64,000 nt of DNA, from contig NC_134279.1 of assembly GCF_949628215.1 (NCBI RefSeq), positions 78,299,330 through 78,363,329 on the forward strand, given 5' to 3'. Of this stretch, positions 53,301 to 64,000 are shown one piece after another. Made by a program: the position numbers and the translations under genes. Under the pieces are notes generated by a model. The model was not told where the DNA came from. It made no database searches and saw only the letters and a list, made by a program, of their open reading frames with translations. Positions within the stretch are counted from its first letter, which is position 1, and the number at the start of each line of letters is the position of its first letter. This DNA is from Phalacrocorax aristotelis (taxonomy: Eukaryota; Chordata; Aves; Suliformes; Phalacrocoracidae).

Positions 53301-56300
53301 TGGACCATAAAGTTTGTTTCAACAAAATGCCAGCTAAAGGGAGAGTTAAATGTATTAAAAGGCAGGAATGGTAAAATTGTTTGGGCAGAACACCAAGCTT
53401 GAGACTAGTATTTTTTTTTAAACTTGCTCTGCTGCTGAATATCTATAATAAATTTCCTGGGTCTGTCTTTGCCTATTTCGTCTATACCCAGCTCAGGAAA
53501 GGGATTGTCTCTTCAAACGCATCTATATGGTGCCTTGAGAAATAGGGCTATAAATACTGTAGTGTGTCTACATGCTCCTGTAGTAGAAGCAGTAGTAATT
53601 CAGTCGCCCCGCAAACACGTCTAAAATATGGTTATATCTCGGAGCACACATTAACCAGGTGAGAGAAAAGCCAGCTGAGAAAGGCCATAGATGAGACTGG
53701 GAGAGATAAGGGGTACCTCAACAGTGACATGAGAGCTAAGCAGGATGGTGAGGGCGGTGGGACTAGTTGTTATCTGAAGCACCAGTGGAGAGAGGAGGGA
53801 CACTGGCAGAGTGGGACCTGTCCTGGGCAGTGACACTGTGTCTCTCTTATGTACTGAAATGGCCACCAGTTGTTTTCTTGTATCTGAACCCATATAGAGA
53901 CATAGCTGTTCCATGGTGAGCTTGGTGTAGCCTTTCAGGAGACCCAGACCCTGTCCCTGACTTCTGCTTTCTGATATCTTATTTTGGTTGCCCAGCCTGC
54001 CTCTGCTGGCAGCCAGCCAATAATTGGAGCCAATTCCACCTGCTTCTTCACATATTAAGTTCAAAATCACTTTCTGTGAGCTCCGTCGTCTTTCAAGGCA
54101 AGGTTGTCTTGGCAGCGAGACCACCTTCTCCAGGTGTTTGCTCTGCTGTGCTGCTGCAGTTCCCTTCTCCATCAGTGACATGGATCAGGCTAAACACAAC
54201 TCCATTTCCTTTGTGTCTTTAGGGAAACAAGGGCTTAATCGCTCCTTTTGTCAAGAGGAGAACCTTTGGAGAACCCATTGGTTTTACTGAATTTTGGAAC
54301 TGTCTGTGGACTCCAGATCTCTTTAAAGATACCTCTCGGCATAATGCTTTAAGAGAGATAATTTCCAGCTGATGCCACTTATTGTGTTTGTGTAATGATA
54401 AAAACAACAGGGACAAATATGGGGGATGGCTTAATCTCCCATATTTAATGTTATCTGTTAACGTTCTGTGCTATGTTATTTTCTTGCGCTGAGCGTGGGG
54501 ATTAACGATGCTGATCTTGTCTAGCTGGAGAGTTAGGGCAAAATCTGTAGAAACTTATTATTCAGCAGGCTTTAGTGTCTACATGAAATAACACTGAAGG
54601 CTGAATCACAGTTTGCAGTAGAAAATGAGGAAGGTGTTGCTGAAAGCTAGCAAATATACTAATTGTTAATAACATTTAAATACTTCCAGCTTAAGTGCTG
54701 GTGAGCAGTGGAGAAGGTGTAGGAAAGGGCAGCCCTGCACAGGTGAGGGCTAGAGCCATGGCTTCTCAGGGCAGAGGTGGGTCAGGGTAGCATGCCGTGG
54801 TCCAGCTCCAGGAGACATCAGGTTACTGACAGAGGCTTGGGTAGGGCCTATGGCTACAATGGCATTTTAAGCATTGGGAGAACCAAACTCTGAATATGGT
54901 AGAAGGTATTTCTGTTTCCTAGACCCACCTTCACAGGAGAGGGATGGGCCTGGCCGTGGCATGGATTTAGCAGACATTGGTGAAGGAAAAGTCCCTGAAG
55001 GGTCCAGTGACTTTAAAGGAGAGACCATGTGCTATCTGAGATGCCCCAAATGTCCCATTAGACAGAAAGGCATGGGGCTCCCACAGGTCCTGTGTGGTTT
55101 GTGCCTGCTCTGTGAGGCTCTCTGATACCCCAGTGCATCCCAGGTGGGCCAAGGTACCAACTGTGGGCATTGAATTGTGCCTGTATGTCTCTTCATTGTC
55201 TGCACCTCAGATGGGGAAACTGTACTGTGCTTTGCATTAAACCATTTGGAAGCTGGATAGACCCTCCAAAATCTGTGTCCGGTGCTCATTAAATCAGCTT
55301 CTGTTTCATTATAACCAAGTCCTCTCTTCCCTACAGGAGCAGTTTTAAGAGGTTTTCAAGGCAATTGAAACAATTTATCTCTGTATGTGCTTTTTTTTTT
55401 TTTTTTAAAAAAGGACACAAGTTCCTAATTTGAATGTAATCTCATCACTTCAGTGCTGAGTAAAATGCCATTAAGTATGTCAGAGACATATTTTAGCTGC
55501 GGGAAGTCCTTAGCACAAGCTCCTAGGCAGCGTGACCGCTTAAGCAATTTCTAAATGTACCGTGTATCTATTTCTATTGTTATTGTATCTTTGTCGTGGT
55601 TGTTTTTATAGAAGATTTTTAGGAGGAAATTGGCAATTAATTACAATAACAATAATGATTATTATTAGCTGTAAGAAGAATAATGATAGAACAGAGTTTA
55701 CCATCCACATAAAATGCCACCAAACCTAGATGAATGAAATCAGTACAGAAAATATATGGGTATTAAATTCATAAAGTAATTTCCTTCGGTGTTGTTATCA
55801 TATCTTCTAGTGTAATCGAAGAAAATAGATGCTCACAATGCTGCTATAAATACTCATCTGCGCAACAAGCTTTCCGTCTCTCATCTCCTGCTACTGGTTT
55901 TTCATTGTCAGTAATGGCGTTATGTTATTTCCATCACAGCCAAACGTGAGAAGGCATCAGGTGCGCAATAGAAAAGTTAGAGATAACACTTACTGGAATT
56001 AAATTCACTCCTGTTGAATCCTTATAAACATTTCTTTTCTCCAGAGCCACTCCTGTGAAGAAATGTTTTTATAATCTATTTGGCCATTAAGAGGAATAAA
56101 AGGGCTCTTGGGCCTGTTTCATCCTGGAATAAAGGATGTGGACATGTGCAATGCCCTGCGCAACGTGCCCCAGATCCTGCCTACTGGCTCCTCGCTCCTG
56201 AGTTAATGCAAACAATATTATGTTCCCTAAAGGAGTTTTATAGTTAGAAAGAGTTATATGGTAATAAGAGTTACATAGGCGCAATGCACCTGGGGTATAT

Positions 56301-59147
56301 AAAATGCTCAAATTGCAACCCTTTCAAAGAAGTTATCATCCTTGGAAGTGGCTATAAACATATGTGAGCAGGAACCGAGGACTGAAAGGGCTAAAAAGTC
56401 AGCTGAAGTTTTCTATTTGAGTTTCCCCTGCCCCCGCCTATGAAATTGAAAGTTATATCAAAGCCTACTCAAGTAACCCAGAGCCCTGTATGACGGAGTA
56501 ATACCATCTTATGAGAAACCATAATCCTGGTAAGAAGCCATAACCATACAAATAACTCTTCTCTCTCTCAAAATAAATGACCGTAACAACAACAACAAAA
56601 ATCCATAAATGCAGCTCTACACAGACAACTATATTTCATTTTTCTTTTTAAGAAACATGTCAGGAATCCTACTGATGTTGTTTTAATTCATTTTATTACA
56701 TAGCTATTTATTTTCTAACACCCTGAGGAAAATATTACAATAAAAAAACATGTACTTGTACCTTTAATTTAAGTAAAAAAAAAAGAGTTCCACTTCTGGT
56801 ATCTACAATCTGCTCTTTGAAAACAAAGTAGATGCAAATATTTGCTTTATTTGGAAATTTTCTGCTGAAAAAGGATTTAAAGGTTACTCTAAAAAAGAAT
56901 TAATTGTAGACTATAAATTACTTTTGACAGAAACCTGTTTTCCAGCAGAAACAAACTGATACATAATCTAGTCGCCCCCCAAACATCTCAGTGAAGTTGT
57001 GTAGTCTTTCATATAAAATTGATTTCGGAGATTAATTTTCTCAACCATGCCAGAAGAATTAACCCATTAAGACCTTCACAAAACCCCTAGCAAGATTTTC
57101 ATGGAAACTGTAAGGTAAGCACAAAACCACTTCTTTCATAACATCTGGGTGCAGAGAAACCTCACTGATCTGCACAAACGAGAGCTGGAAAATCCCCCTT
57201 CCAAAAGGTGTAGAGATGGTAGGCGTGAAAAGGTAGAGGGTATTTTATCCTCACTGTGTCACTCATCTGAGTTGAATTTCAAATTAGCTTTGTTTATTTA
57301 AAAATAAAATAAATTAAACCAAAATGTCATGATGGTCTCCCTTGAAGGCAGGTTTTATGTGATACTTTTTAACACTTTCAAGGCACATGGCATTGGTGAG
57401 TTAATATGGTATCTGACTTCCTACCACTTCTCATCTTAACACAGTAACATATACAGAAGATGGCTGCCAAAGACTTGGCAACCTGTGGGAGGTATTTTTT
57501 GCCAAGAACCAAGAGGGAAAGCAGCTGCAGATATAAGGCACAGTGCTTGCAAAACTGGTTGCATGCATATTAATGCTAATGACTTTAATATGAATAACTT
57601 TTGTATAAAGAGTAATAAAAAGTTTAAAAGTACAGTGAGCTGCTTTTTGAGCAGCAAGTAGGTTCCACGTCTTTCACGAAGTTAAAAATATGTTTGCTAA
57701 GCGGATGGTTTTGAAAGGCTCGTGCCTTTAAACTGAAACACACGAAATTATTCTAGGGGAGTTGTGCTTGCACAGCAACAAAGCAAGCAAAATTCGAGCT
57801 ACCTATTTTTATTTCTTAAATCAAAGTCTCTTTCAACATACTCAAAAGCCTGGCAGGCTGGATGGAAGATGAATGGCAGCCGTTGCAATGCAGCCTTGGG
57901 GAACCGCTCCAGAGCGTTGTTCTTAAACCTTTTTACCTCTAAACCAGGTAAAGCAATATCCATGAATTAACTATTTATGCTGTGACTCTGCAGTAAATTT
58001 GGGCTACCATAGCCTATTGATTTAGCATAACTGTAGTCACATTTATGGCAGAAAAACGTTGAGTTTAATGTCATATTTAACCTTGCACATTAATTTCTGA
58101 CAATATCAAGTCGAAACAGGTTGTCTTATGAACCAGCTAAGAGTTGCAGGTGTCAGATAGTTTTCTTGATAAAAACTTATTTGAGCCTTAACAGATAAAT
58201 ACATCTCAAGGCTTTTTACCCTATTGCCTTATCAAGAAAAGCCCAAATAGTATTTCTTGAAGGCAAGTCATTCGTACATTGCTATCTGTACTTATCACTG
58301 AAGCTTGTTTCTCATATGACTTCTAATAAAACTCAAATGAAAGCCCTTCTGTGTGGGCAACATGCCAATCTAAACTACATCAGAGATGAAATAGGTCCAC
58401 CTGTTTTGGCTTTTGGAAGAAGGTGGAGGGCATGGAGCAGGAGAAATGGCGTGCAATCTCCTGACTCTGGCTGGAGCACCCCAGGTACTGCAGGACCACT
58501 GACAGCAGTTGTGGGGTTGCAAAAATGCTGCTCAAATTATAAGATTACCAGTAATGGGATGCCAGTGTGAGCACTTCAGTTGGATTTATCTGGGGCAAAG
58601 CAAGCTGGATGTCTGTGAAGTCCAGATGGGAGCAACCTGGGAATGGTCCTTGGGGTTCCCAAGCTTTAGCCAACTCTTCCTTTGCTTCCAGAGCCTAAGC
58701 TTTTTTGTTTGAACTTCTCAGGGGTCTTGGTGGGAGACTGAGGGGAGATTATTTTTTTTTTATGGCTTTGGGGGAGCAGGCTTTTGCCCCCTCCTTGCTT
58801 TTTGTAGCCATCCCACTTTCGTTCTCAGAAGCAGCAATAACAATAGATCTTGAACGCTGGTGTCACTGGTTAAAACTGATACTTGAGATTTTTAGTTTTG
58901 TAACCTGGTACCTTGCTATCCCGTCACGGAGTACTTTGTGCATTAGTCAAGGGCATCATTACAGAACTACCAAGAACATAAATAAAGCTGCCTGGATGGG
59001 GGCAAGGGAAACTACTTTTCCTTGCAGTTATGTACCTTCCCACCTCAAGAAGCTGAGTTGGTTTGCAGAAGTTTCTTTCAACACTTTGGGAAAATCCATC
59101 CTGCTGGCTTTCACAGCCAGGCGAGGATTAGTGAGCTTGTGTTGTAG
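47372..59147. other. Gene-poor intergenic DNA
   Basis: About 11.8 kb without a recognisable exon, RNA gene or mobile element. The part at 55360-57700 is distinctly AT-rich (see separate entry). The open frame at 53651-54181 (minus, 176 codons) has no recognised domain or codon pattern that convinces me. A T/A tract lies at 55390-55413. Confidence 0.5.
55430..57000. promoter_or_regulatory. AT-rich block, candidate conserved non-coding element(s)
   Basis: Long, repeat-free, AT-rich stretch with many TAAT/ATTA homeodomain-type cores (for example GGCAATTAATTACAATAACA near 55630-55650) and TTTATTGT/ATAAAT motifs. The look is that of developmental enhancers in gene deserts. Conservation cannot be judged from one sequence. 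Confidence 0.25.
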
Positions 59148-59685
59148 TGCTACTGTAAGTCAGCAAATATAAGAACCCTCTAAAACTTAATTTGTAGTTT
59201 TAGAAAACAGGCGTTCTTTATTGTGGTGCCGGGTGCACAGGGGATTGGTCCGCCTAGTGTGTGCGCCGAGTTGCTCTACTGCAGGCGTTATATGCAATCA
59301 AAATATAAATATTCATTAGATTTCTAGGAAATAATTACTATATTCTTACTATTCTTGGGAGTCATTAACATATGCAAATGTCCTTAACGCATGTTCATTC
59401 ATGTTCATTGGTGGTCTTCCAGGGTCCTCTGGTGGTCGTCAATAGTCTTCCTCACCATGCCCATTGGTTGAACTCAGTCTCTGGGCATGCTCAGCTCATT
59501 TTTGGCTTGGTTACACAAATCTTACTGATACTAAACTAGCTTATTCTAGAATAATTCCCTTATTTATTCTGCTCGAGGTTACAGTGTCTCCAGACTCCCT
59601 TCTATCTAATCACATATAGCAAGTTCTATGACTATCTTATTCATAAAGTATTCCAAGTATTTCAAAACTTAGCTATATCACTCCA
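59148..59685 (-). mobile_element. Solo LTR of an avian endogenous retrovirus, minus strand
   Basis: On the minus strand the element runs from TGGAGTGATATAGC (59685) through a U3 with GCATATAA as TATA-like box (59288-59295, reverse), then ACCCGGCACCACAATAAAGA with the poly(A) signal AATAAA (59217-59222, reverse), to a U5 ending TTGCTGACTTACAGTAGCA at 59148. The CCCGGCACCACAATAAAGA region is characteristic of bird LTRs. No internal gag/pol/env on either side, so a solo LTR left by recombination. Short possible target-site traces (GTAG / TTAG) are too weak to prove the ends. Confidence 0.8.
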
Positions 59686-59824
59686 ATTAGAGGGGGCTGT
59701 ATGTTCTTTTGAAGCTAGCATCAGGTATCAGTGGTGATGCTTAAAGATATGAATTGCTGGCAAGATCGCTTTGCAATGGCCCAGACTCAGGCATCTAGTG
59801 CTGGTGCTGACCCTGCTCCAAAGA

Positions 59825-59900
59825 CCTGAGGTACGAAGGCACAGAGCAATGGAACAAGAAACAGAAGAGCTGCCCTTGGTCACGCAGCCTGTCTTATCAG
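59825..59900 (-). repeat. Ancient MIR/CORE-SINE-like footprint
   Basis: Shows AAGGCACAGAGCAATGGAAC, then GAGCTGCCCTTGGTCACGCA followed by GCCTGTC, in the order of the reverse complement of the MIR core (GAGGCACAGAG ... CTTGCCCAAGGTCACACAGC). Strongly diverged. Confidence 0.4.
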
Positions 59901-61499
59901 ACTGCAAACAGGAACCAGCTCTCTGGTCTCTCTGGCTTGCATTTCTCAAGGGGAAAGTCATCTGCGTCATGAGTTTCTCGGGCTCAGCTGCAGGGCCAGC
60001 CTCGGGGCTTTCCTCCCCTCTGCATCCACTGCCAGGGCTTCCCAGCAACGTGTCTCTCTATAGCTCCATGCCAGCTGCTGTAACTCCATCCAAGCAGCAA
60101 TAAGGGGAGGAGGGGAAGGAGGTACCTGGGAGGATGCAGGGCACGCTCCTGTAGGTAGAGAAAGCTTCCAAGGGGGAGCTTGAACTACTTCCCACCCTGG
60201 AGCTCACCAAGGTTGAGCTGGGAGGAAGACCCACCTTACAAGTTCAATGTGTCAAAGAGGCAAAAGGTCTTGGCTGTCTGTTTCTCTAATGTAGAGCAAA
60301 ACCTAAAAAGATGGGCAAGGAAATGTGAAAGGGAAGTTCCTGTTTTATGTTGGTTGTATGCAAGTTTCTTACTATGTTTCTAAATTGTACCTGATATATT
60401 CTTATTGGACCAAGATATAAAAGCTAAATTTGATTGCAGTCATGATTTCTGACCCACTAAGTGTTACTGAGAATTATCTCTTGTGGCAGAGTAACTACTT
60501 AATACTGCATATCCCTGTGTTCAGTTGCAAAAGCTGCCTACGGGGTCTAGCATTGCTAAACTGAGTGATTATCTATTGCTAATTGCACTCTCTAGACAGA
60601 CATGGGGAACAGACATACGGTTAGAAGAATGGCTCCGTTTTTTTTTTTTCTCCTTCCTTTGCTTTGGCTGCTTACTGCTAACAACAGCACTTCGGCTGTT
60701 TCCAGGCCCTGAAAAATGTTGTAAAATCTGAAGGAGTCAGGGAAAAAAAATTTGCAAGCAGCAGCTTCCCTTGGCAGAAACATTGTTACCCCTGTTTTTT
60801 CAAGGTGTTTTTATGCCATGCGGCCAAGTTTAGTAGTGGAGAATTCATTAAAATCAGCCTGGACAAAGCACTGGAAAATATACGTTAGGGAAATCTTGCA
60901 TTGGCCCTGAGATAGGCTTAATGACCTAATCGGTCTTTTAATGCAGTGGCGATAGCTGCAGAGAGAGCATTTATCTTGCAGCAAGGAGATCAATCTCTGC
61001 AGGAGCAGGGACTTTTTAAAAATGCTGTAGCAACCTGCTCGTGGAAAATATTTGATTGTTGTAGCTGCTTGTGGGCACGTGGTGTGGGAAGGGATTGTCT
61101 CAGCTTCATAACCAGCTAAACTAATTAATCCCTTCAGAAACCTACCAAGGTCTAAATTCAACCTCAGTTTTTTACCTCCACTCGCCCTACTAGATAGGTG
61201 CTCTCTTTTCTGGATGCACCTCATTTCCAGTATAAATCTATACACAAAGCAAGGTATATGGCTTGACCTTTGCACCTTTGACTTAAATAACTCTTTCAAT
61301 TTTCTGAGTCTTGCCTCTTGTCACCTTATAAATAGGGATTAAATACAGTCTTTACACCCTGAGGCATCCCAGTGTATTTATAACAATCCTGATTTCAGTA
61401 AAAGTCTGGGCATTTCTCATGTAGGACAGGAGTCCCTTAAGGTACACGTGCATGGGAATTGAAAGCAGATTAATAACACTGTGGACAGTTTAAGCATGT

Positions 61500-61590
61500 G
61501 GTCATAGAAAGCAAGGCTGGGAAAATGCTTGAGAGATCATCGTATTAATCTTTACTGCCTCAAGGTTGGGTTAACAGCATCTCAGCCTTT
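61500..61590 (-). repeat. Possible very old CR1/L3-type tail
   Basis: GTCATAGAAAGCAAGGCTGG followed by GAAAATGC and GAGAGATCATCGTATTAATC resembles the reverse complement of a CR1 3' end (TCATAGAA ... GGTTGGAAAAGACC ... GATCATCGAGTCCAAC). Only a short, diverged match. Confidence 0.4.
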
Positions 61591-64000
61591 GCAGAGCTGT
61601 CACTTTTGGGAATCTGAACAGGGATCATGCTTAGGTTAGGCTAGGATTGCATTCCCATCTAGATTGGAACGCGATACCTGCAGTGGGGGTGTTTGAGCTA
61701 CCCCTGCCCAAGACTGGTTATAGTTGGTGGAGAGAGATAGGAGTGTTTAATTGGTGATCACTTCACTAAGTCTATTTGGGAGATCCATGTCGCAATAAGA
61801 AGACCCATACTTGAAGTGCTTTCTCTCCACTGCTGATGAAGAACACAGGGAGATGGGTTGAGATGAAGACGCCTTTGAAGTCAACATCTGTGTTCAGTCA
61901 GATGAATCCTGCCTGAGGTAAATAACTGAAGGGCCTCTTGCACCTGAGCCCCTGAAGACTGCAGGTGTAATTCATGTCCCTCAGGAAGGCCAAAACATCA
62001 ACTGGAGATGCCTGACTCACTGTTGGGTGAGCAGGCTTCCTAGTTGCTGCAGTTAACTTCCTGAAGTTTGGTGGGATTCAGGAAGACCTTTCTCAATATC
62101 TCTGTCCCACATCAAGACTTTCTTTACTTTTTTGAGGGTTGGACAGTCTCTGGGCAGTATGTGTGTATATATGTTATCTACTAATGAGGGGTCCTGAGGC
62201 ATGATAGATATATGTATGGTGTCAGCACATCTGATCCCAGCCACGTTTACTATAGTGCCAACTAGGGCAGCACGGCCCATGTGGTAGCTGCTGACCATAG
62301 TGAAGAGCGATGGCAAAAGCTGTTGTATGAAAGCGTAAAGCTTCAAGTCTGGTCCTTATACATGGAATACTGCAGACTACAGAGAGGTCCTGTAGACTTG
62401 CCCTTTGGGTACGAGGGGATTTGCAAATTCCCTGCTAATTATCAGTGCTCAGGTACTTTTCAGTGTCTATGGTGATTTTACTTTGAGGCCTAAGTACTTT
62501 CATGGCCTAATTTAATGCATAGAAAATCTGGAACTAATATGCGTATGAGTCTACAAAGTCAGTGCCTAAAGCCTTTTACCCATAGAGTGTGTTGTAGCTG
62601 TAACAACTTTGTTGCTACTGCTATAGCAAGTATTTTGAGGCATCATCAACTCTGTTCCCTACAGGCAAGATTTTGGCAGTCCCTTGAAGTTTAAGTCATC
62701 TTCTGAAGTTGTCACTGGAGCAACACAGTAAAGAATGATGGAACAGAAAGAGGTTAAGCAGCGTGGATAAGGATGTTGTGGTTAGTCCTCAGCAAGGGAA
62801 AGTTATTTTTCTCCTAACTATAGCTAGTTTGGCTGGAGATGTACACAACTATGTAAATGTACGAAGCAGCAGAACCCGGATCAAGGTCTGTGAACTGCTG
62901 GTTCTCCACGAAACCTTGGAAAGCTGCATGCTGCTGGTCAGTGGTGTTCTCTTAACAGAGAATGAAGAACCACTTAAACTCTCATTGCAGTGGCCTTTCT
63001 CTGCCACCAGATCTTGCAGACCAGCTGCTCCTCCCTAGCTGACATGGGACCTGTGTCAGGGCTTATTTCTCCAAGGTGGCCTTTGAGACAGGGAGCTGGT
63101 CTTATAGAAGGACCAATAAAGGAGTGGCTGTTTAATGCTGTACTGCTGATTTTCAGTAAGACAGTGTTTGGCATGTAGACACAAATTAAAGGATTATAAA
63201 TAGGTGTTTGGATTGGGAAAAGGCTTTTAATTATGAAGAATGTATTTGCTGACTGGCCATTCTGCAGTTAAATGGGTCTGTCATCACAATTCTGAACTCT
63301 GTAAATAAACAACACCCAAACATTCAATATTAGTTAGAAATGTTACAAAGACATATGCTAATGTTGAAGCACAATGACATGTTCACAGACTGCACAGCTG
63401 GAAAGAATTGTGAGTTTTTTGAGAAATCCCATCCCTGCCAGAATTACTTCTCTGGGAAAAGAAAACCCCAAGGTGAAAAATTTCCATGGATAACAACTGA
63501 TCTGCCAATATTAGTCAGGCTTTCCAATTGTTACGTGGCCTGTTGACAACATGGATGTGTTAGGGGCAAAACTGAACCATGAGGGTCTAGCAAGTGAGCT
63601 CTGCATGTTAAAACAGTTGATCCAAAACATTACTGCTTCTGTCTGTCCACCCCATCCCACTGGCAGAAGGCTGTGGAGCGATACTTTCTGAAACCACCGC
63701 AGATGCCTACCTGGTGCATCCGAGCCCTTTGCTCACAGTCATGCCCTGCCCTGCAAGAATCCCCAGCAGCTGCTTGTTCCTCCAGCCCATCAGGCACCTG
63801 AAGCACGTTAGGTCTCCCTCCCCCTGACTCTGCATGACCTTTGCAGTGCTGGTGCCTTTGATTCTCCTTTCCAAAGGATGAAGTGGTTTTTGCTCCTGGC
63901 TTGTTCTGGCAGCTGCCTGGACTCCAGAATCGGTGCTTTGCTCACTGCCTGGCCAAGCCGCCACCTGTCAGCGTGTGGCTTACAAGGTTGTGCGTGGGAA

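Larger units (their letters stand above)
59686..64000. other. Intergenic to window end, no gene recognised
   Basis: No exon or RNA gene recognised. Includes an old SINE-like footprint at 59825-59900 and a possible very old CR1/L3 tail near 61500-61590. Open frames are short and without domains. Confidence 0.5.

Noticed and set aside
53651-54181. 176-codon open frame on the minus strand
   Set aside because: No recognisable motif or homolog and low-complexity composition in places. Chance length in 64 kb is plausible.
60811-61299. 162-codon open frame on the minus strand
   Set aside because: No recognisable domain, and the translated sequence has no protein-like pattern.

Overview
This window reads as nuclear DNA from a bird. 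It contains several CR1 LINE fragments with avian-type 3' tails ending in ATTCTRTG-like repeats. It also has avian-type retroviral LTR remnants, very few SINEs, a vertebrate intron/exon gene driven by a CpG island, and long repeat-poor non-coding stretches. The species cannot be told from sequence alone.

Only one protein-coding gene is well supported: SUCLG1, the alpha subunit of mitochondrial succinyl-CoA synthetase (succinate-CoA ligase). It lies on the + strand from a CpG-island promoter at about 17.7-18.3 kb to a stop codon at 33006-33008. It has nine coding exons totalling 996 nt (331 residues plus stop). All phases join cleanly and all eight introns are GT-AG. The product has an Arg-rich N-terminal presequence, a CoA-binding half, and a ligase half with the catalytic histidine (His284 by my count). 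The promoter has a ZNF143/STAF-like site, an SP1 box and two CCAAT boxes, as is common for housekeeping mitochondrial genes.

Layout. 1-17.3 kb: intergenic DNA with two related minus-strand CR1 copies (546-1583 and 9488-10079), a perfect 19-unit TCTAT microsatellite (5581-5675), and a diverged direct repeat (7044-7122 / 9138-9216). 17.35-17.67 kb: a CR1 3' end lying directly against the SUCLG1 promoter. 17.7-33.24 kb: SUCLG1, with another CR1 in intron 7. 33.2-64 kb: a gene-poor region holding an LTR-like element (about 40580-41161), a CR1 reverse-transcriptase fragment with inactivating changes (46440-47318), a small minus-strand CR1 tail (45837-45922), a solo LTR on the minus strand (about 59148-59685), a few ancient MIR/CORE-SINE-like footprints, and an AT-rich block (55.4-57.7 kb) that could be conserved regulatory DNA.

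I found no tRNA, rRNA or CRISPR array and no second convincing gene. In human the gene head-to-head with SUCLG1 is DNAH6, but I could recognise none of its exons on the minus strand upstream. I did not find a new molecular system. The most useful leads are the promoter architecture, a possible exon-8 read-through isoform of SUCLG1, and the odd duplication junctions around CR1 copies.
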